A stretch of 64,000 nucleotides of DNA, from positions 4,672 to 68,671 of the forward strand of contig CAYVBE010000002.1 in the NCBI GenBank assembly GCA_964448935.1. The letters are read 5' to 3'. The notes beneath the pieces were generated by a model. The model made no database searches and had not been told where the DNA came from. It saw only the letters and a list, made by a program, of their open reading frames with translations. This DNA comes from CAYVBE01 sp964448935 (GTDB lineage: Bacteria; Planctomycetota; Brocadiia; SM23-32). The translations under genes and the position numbers were made by a program. Shown one piece after another: positions 60,406 through 64,000 of this stretch; the first letter of the stretch is position 1, and the number at the start of each line of letters is the position of its first letter.

Positions 60406-60873
60406 CTACAGCGACTCTTCGGTCTCGATGTAGCTGGTGACGTCGGCGTTGTCATCCTCGCCTCCTTCCTCGCCGTCGGCACCGTACGAGATGATCTCGT
60501 ACGGCATCTCGGTGTTCGTGGCCGGCGACCGATAGACGTATTCGTTGCCCCACGGGTCGGTGAACTGGGGCTTTTTCATGTAGGGTCCGCCCCACTGCTC
60601 GGCGCCCTCTTCCGGGGCGTAGTAAAGCACCCGCAGGCCCTCCTCAGTAGTGGGATACCGGCCGACGTCCAGGTAGAAGTTGTCCAGCAGGCTCTCCAGC
60701 ATGGCGATGTCGGATTTGGCGCGGGACGTTCGGGCTTTCTCGGCCCGGCCCACCACGTTGGGCACGATGGCAGCCGCCAGGATGGCCAGCACCACGGCCA
60801 CGATCATCAGTTCGATCAGGGTGAAAGCCAGCCGTGCCGTCCGGCGCGAGGCAGTCTTTTGATTCACGTTCAT
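60406..60873 (-). CDS. gspG: GspG major pseudopilin
   Basis: A protein of 155 aa. N-terminus TARLAFTLIELMIVAVVLAILAAAIVPNV with Ala before the cleavage site and Glu5. The conserved GspG core follows: DNFYLDVGRYPTTEEGLRVL, then GGPYMKKPQFTDPWGNEYVYRSP, and the C-terminal calcium-site loop ISYGADGEEGGEDDNADV. It is the main subunit of the pseudopilus piston and matches the family closely. Confidence 0.95.
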   Translation of the reverse strand: MNVNQKTASRRTARLAFTLIELMIVAVVLAILAAAIVPNVVGRAEKARTSRAKSDIAMLESLLDNFYLDVGRYPTTEEGLRVLYYAPEEGAEQWGGPYMKKPQFTDPWGNEYVYRSPATNTEMPYEIISYGADGEEGGEDDNADVTSYIETEESL

Positions 60874-60886
60874 CTCCTCCTATGGG

Positions 60887-62095
60887 TTATCCGATACCTG
60901 CGCTGAGCTTGAAGATGGGCAGCACGAGGGAAAGGATCAGGAAGGCCACGAGCGCCGCGACGATCAGGATGAGCACCGGTGCCAGCAGCGACGTCAACAT
61001 GCGCGCCGAGGCCGCCGCCTGCCGGTCGTAGGCGTCCGCCACGTGCAGCAGCATCTCGTCCAGATGCCCGGTCTCCTCGCCGACCGCCACCATCTGCACG
61101 GTCAGGGGCGAGAAGGCGCCCGATTCGGTCATCAGCTTCGCCAGGGAATCGCCGGACTGCACATCCCGTGCCATCCGGCCGATCTCCGCGGCGATGGCCC
61201 GGTTTCCCACTGCGGCCTGCGCCACCTTCAGGGCCTCGACGATCGAGACATCCGCGTGCACCATGGTGCCCAGGGCCCGGGCGAAGCGGGCGATGGCGGC
61301 GTTACGCACCAGCGTCGAGGCCCAGGGAATGCGGAGTTTGAACCGATCCCAGGCCACCTGAACGCGCTCGCTCCGCCGGGCGAAGTACCCGGCCACCCCC
61401 AGCGCCACAACCGCAAGCCCTATAGCCCACCATGCCGCCCGGAAGACGCCCGAAATCCCCAATAAAACCCTGGTCGGCAGCGGTAGAGACTCCCCCACGG
61501 CGTCGAACATCAACCGCAGCCGCGGGATGACGAAGGTAATCAGGACGAACGCCGATCCGATCCCCAGCAGCAGCACCAGCAGCGGGTAAGCCAGCGCCGC
61601 GCGCACCTCGCTGCGTATCTGCTCCTGCTTCTCGAACAGGTCGGCCAGCCGGGTCAGCACCTCGTCCAGCGTGCCGCTCACCTCGCCGGTGCGCACCATG
61701 CTGATCATGACCTGCGGGAACACTTCCCGGTGCCGCGCCAGCGCGTCGCTCAGGCTCTGGCCGGCCTTGACCGCTTCCAGGATATCGCTCAGCAGCTCCT
61801 GCGCGTCGGGATCGTCGTTCTGCTCGATCAGCACGTTGATGCTGCGGGCCAGGGGCACGCCGGAGCGCTGCAGGGTGGCAAGCTGTCGGGTGAACTCCGT
61901 CAGTCCCAGGCGTCGGCGCCGGAGCCACCCCCCGGCGGCCGGCGGGGCGGAGGCCCGGTCTCCCCGGCCGATCTCCAGCACGTGCCAGCCGCGCACGCGC
62001 AGCCGCTGCAGCGCATCCTGCCGGTCCGCGGCCACCAGCTCGCCTCGGGTATGCTCGCCGGCATCATTCAGTGCTTTGTAGGTGTATGATTCCAT
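60887..62095 (-). CDS. gspF: GspF inner-membrane platform protein
   Basis: A protein of 402 aa, normal for GspF. Two repeated T2SSF cytoplasmic domains with transmembrane helices: FTRQLATLQRSGVPLARSINVLIEQNDDP, MVRTGEVSGTLDEVL, LLVLLLGIGSAFVLITFVIPRL, then FARALGTMVHADVSIVEALKVAQAAVGN and MVAVGEETGHLDEMLLHVAD, ending in a final helix (LILIVAALVAFLILSLVLPIF). It is the membrane core that works with GspE. Start ATG 62095, 25 nt after the gspE stop. Confidence 0.95.
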   Translation of the reverse strand: MESYTYKALNDAGEHTRGELVAADRQDALQRLRVRGWHVLEIGRGDRASAPPAAGGWLRRRRLGLTEFTRQLATLQRSGVPLARSINVLIEQNDDPDAQELLSDILEAVKAGQSLSDALARHREVFPQVMISMVRTGEVSGTLDEVLTRLADLFEKQEQIRSEVRAALAYPLLVLLLGIGSAFVLITFVIPRLRLMFDAVGESLPLPTRVLLGISGVFRAAWWAIGLAVVALGVAGYFARRSERVQVAWDRFKLRIPWASTLVRNAAIARFARALGTMVHADVSIVEALKVAQAAVGNRAIAAEIGRMARDVQSGDSLAKLMTESGAFSPLTVQMVAVGEETGHLDEMLLHVADAYDRQAAASARMLTSLLAPVLILIVAALVAFLILSLVLPIFKLSAGIG

Positions 62096-62120
62096 CCGTC
62101 TCTCCGGCAGGCCGCGGGGC

Positions 62121-63812
<1,692 letters not shown>

Positions 63813-63932
63813 TCCATCGCCCAATGGCGCACCGTGCCAGACCTTAGACGCATTGTGCCCCGGAAAGTTCGCGGGAAAGCCATCCAGGGCAGAGGCCGAC
63901 AACCGCCGAATTCAATACCCGCTGCGAGCGCA

Positions 63933-63961
63933 AAGATACTGTATGGTTCCCGTGAGGTCAA
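63933..63961 (-). promoter_or_regulatory. Promoter of the T2SS operon
   Basis: Minus strand TTGACC (63961-63956), 17 bp, TATCTT (63938-63933). Expected start near 63926, a leader of about 114 nt before gspE. There is no other gene between it and the window edge. Confidence 0.6.
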
Positions 63962-64000
63962 CCTCTGTGCGGCCGTCTGCCGGCCGTTTTGCCGCGTAGC

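Overview
The window is a GC-rich, densely coding bacterial segment with no phage, insertion-sequence or CRISPR signature. Its gene content fits a free-living member of the Planctomycetota or a close PVC relative, probably a Phycisphaerae/Brocadiia-type lineage. The pointers are: Gfo/Idh/MocA oxidoreductases paired with xylose-isomerase-like proteins, a Tat-exported S1 sulfatase, heparinase and other glycosidases, URO-D-like and ThuA-like proteins, large PQQ-propeller proteins, an HzsA-related multihaem propeller protein, and a secretin with many periplasmic repeats. This assignment is inference from gene families; there is no rRNA in the window. The pervasive TTGACA/TATAAT-like promoters and strong GGAGG ribosome sites look like an ordinary sigma-70 organism.

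Layout. 1-6.1 kb: the end of a giant mosaic exported-type protein (PQQ propeller, methyltransferase-like fold, CBM9-like modules, malectin-like end) converging on an RqcH/NFACT protein. 6.2-10.2 kb: tatA, hisD, fxsA, a metallophosphoesterase and a DUF58 protein. 10.2-13.1 kb (minus): an operon of Gfo/Idh/MocA oxidoreductase, isomerase/epimerase and deoC, divergent from a lone rpsR with a long leader. 13.7-19.2 kb: a DHDPS-like aldolase, a PilT-like ATPase, an unusual membrane-anchored and degenerate GspE-like ATPase, a CvpA-like membrane protein with EF-hand-like loops, and pgsA, which carries an in-frame TGA inside its catalytic motif. 19.25 kb: tRNA-Leu(CAG), whose 3' end lies in a perfect palindrome. 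19.6-30.2 kb: carbohydrate catabolism (six-hairpin glycosidase, CurA-like reductase, GH2, and a sulfatase / enolase-superfamily / aldolase operon) plus a redoxin. 30.2-35.4 kb: an AraC regulator divergent from an HzsA-related trihaem propeller protein and a PQQ-propeller protein. 35.4-43.3 kb: serA, another Gfo/Idh/MocA gene, a GH30-like glycosidase, a URO-D-like protein and recQ. 43.3-51.7 kb: a polytopic membrane protein, heparinase, an RNA-bearing intergenic region, a frameshifted small gene, ThuA, Gfo/Idh/MocA and a LacI regulator. 51.9-63.9 kb: a contiguous type II secretion operon in the order gspE-F-G-H-I-J-K-L-M-C-D behind a good promoter.

How it fits together. The organism looks like a polysaccharide scavenger. 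Sulfatase, GH2, GH30-like, heparinase and six-hairpin enzymes release sugars. Oxidoreductase/isomerase pairs and dehydratase/aldolase pairs process them. TatA and the T2SS provide export across two membranes. AraC and LacI regulators beside catabolic genes suggest local control.

The items most worth a second look are: (a) a promoter-to-terminator transcript at about 47.60-47.74 kb with mutually exclusive stems and no recognisable gene behind it; (b) the PilT / membrane-bound pseudo-GspE / CvpA-EF-hand cluster; (c) the TGA at the conserved Trp position of pgsA; (d) the HzsA-related trihaem locus; and (e) the giant mosaic protein at the left edge. The TGA and the 1-base frameshift in the small gene at 47.97-48.30 kb may both be consensus errors of a draft (metagenomic) assembly.
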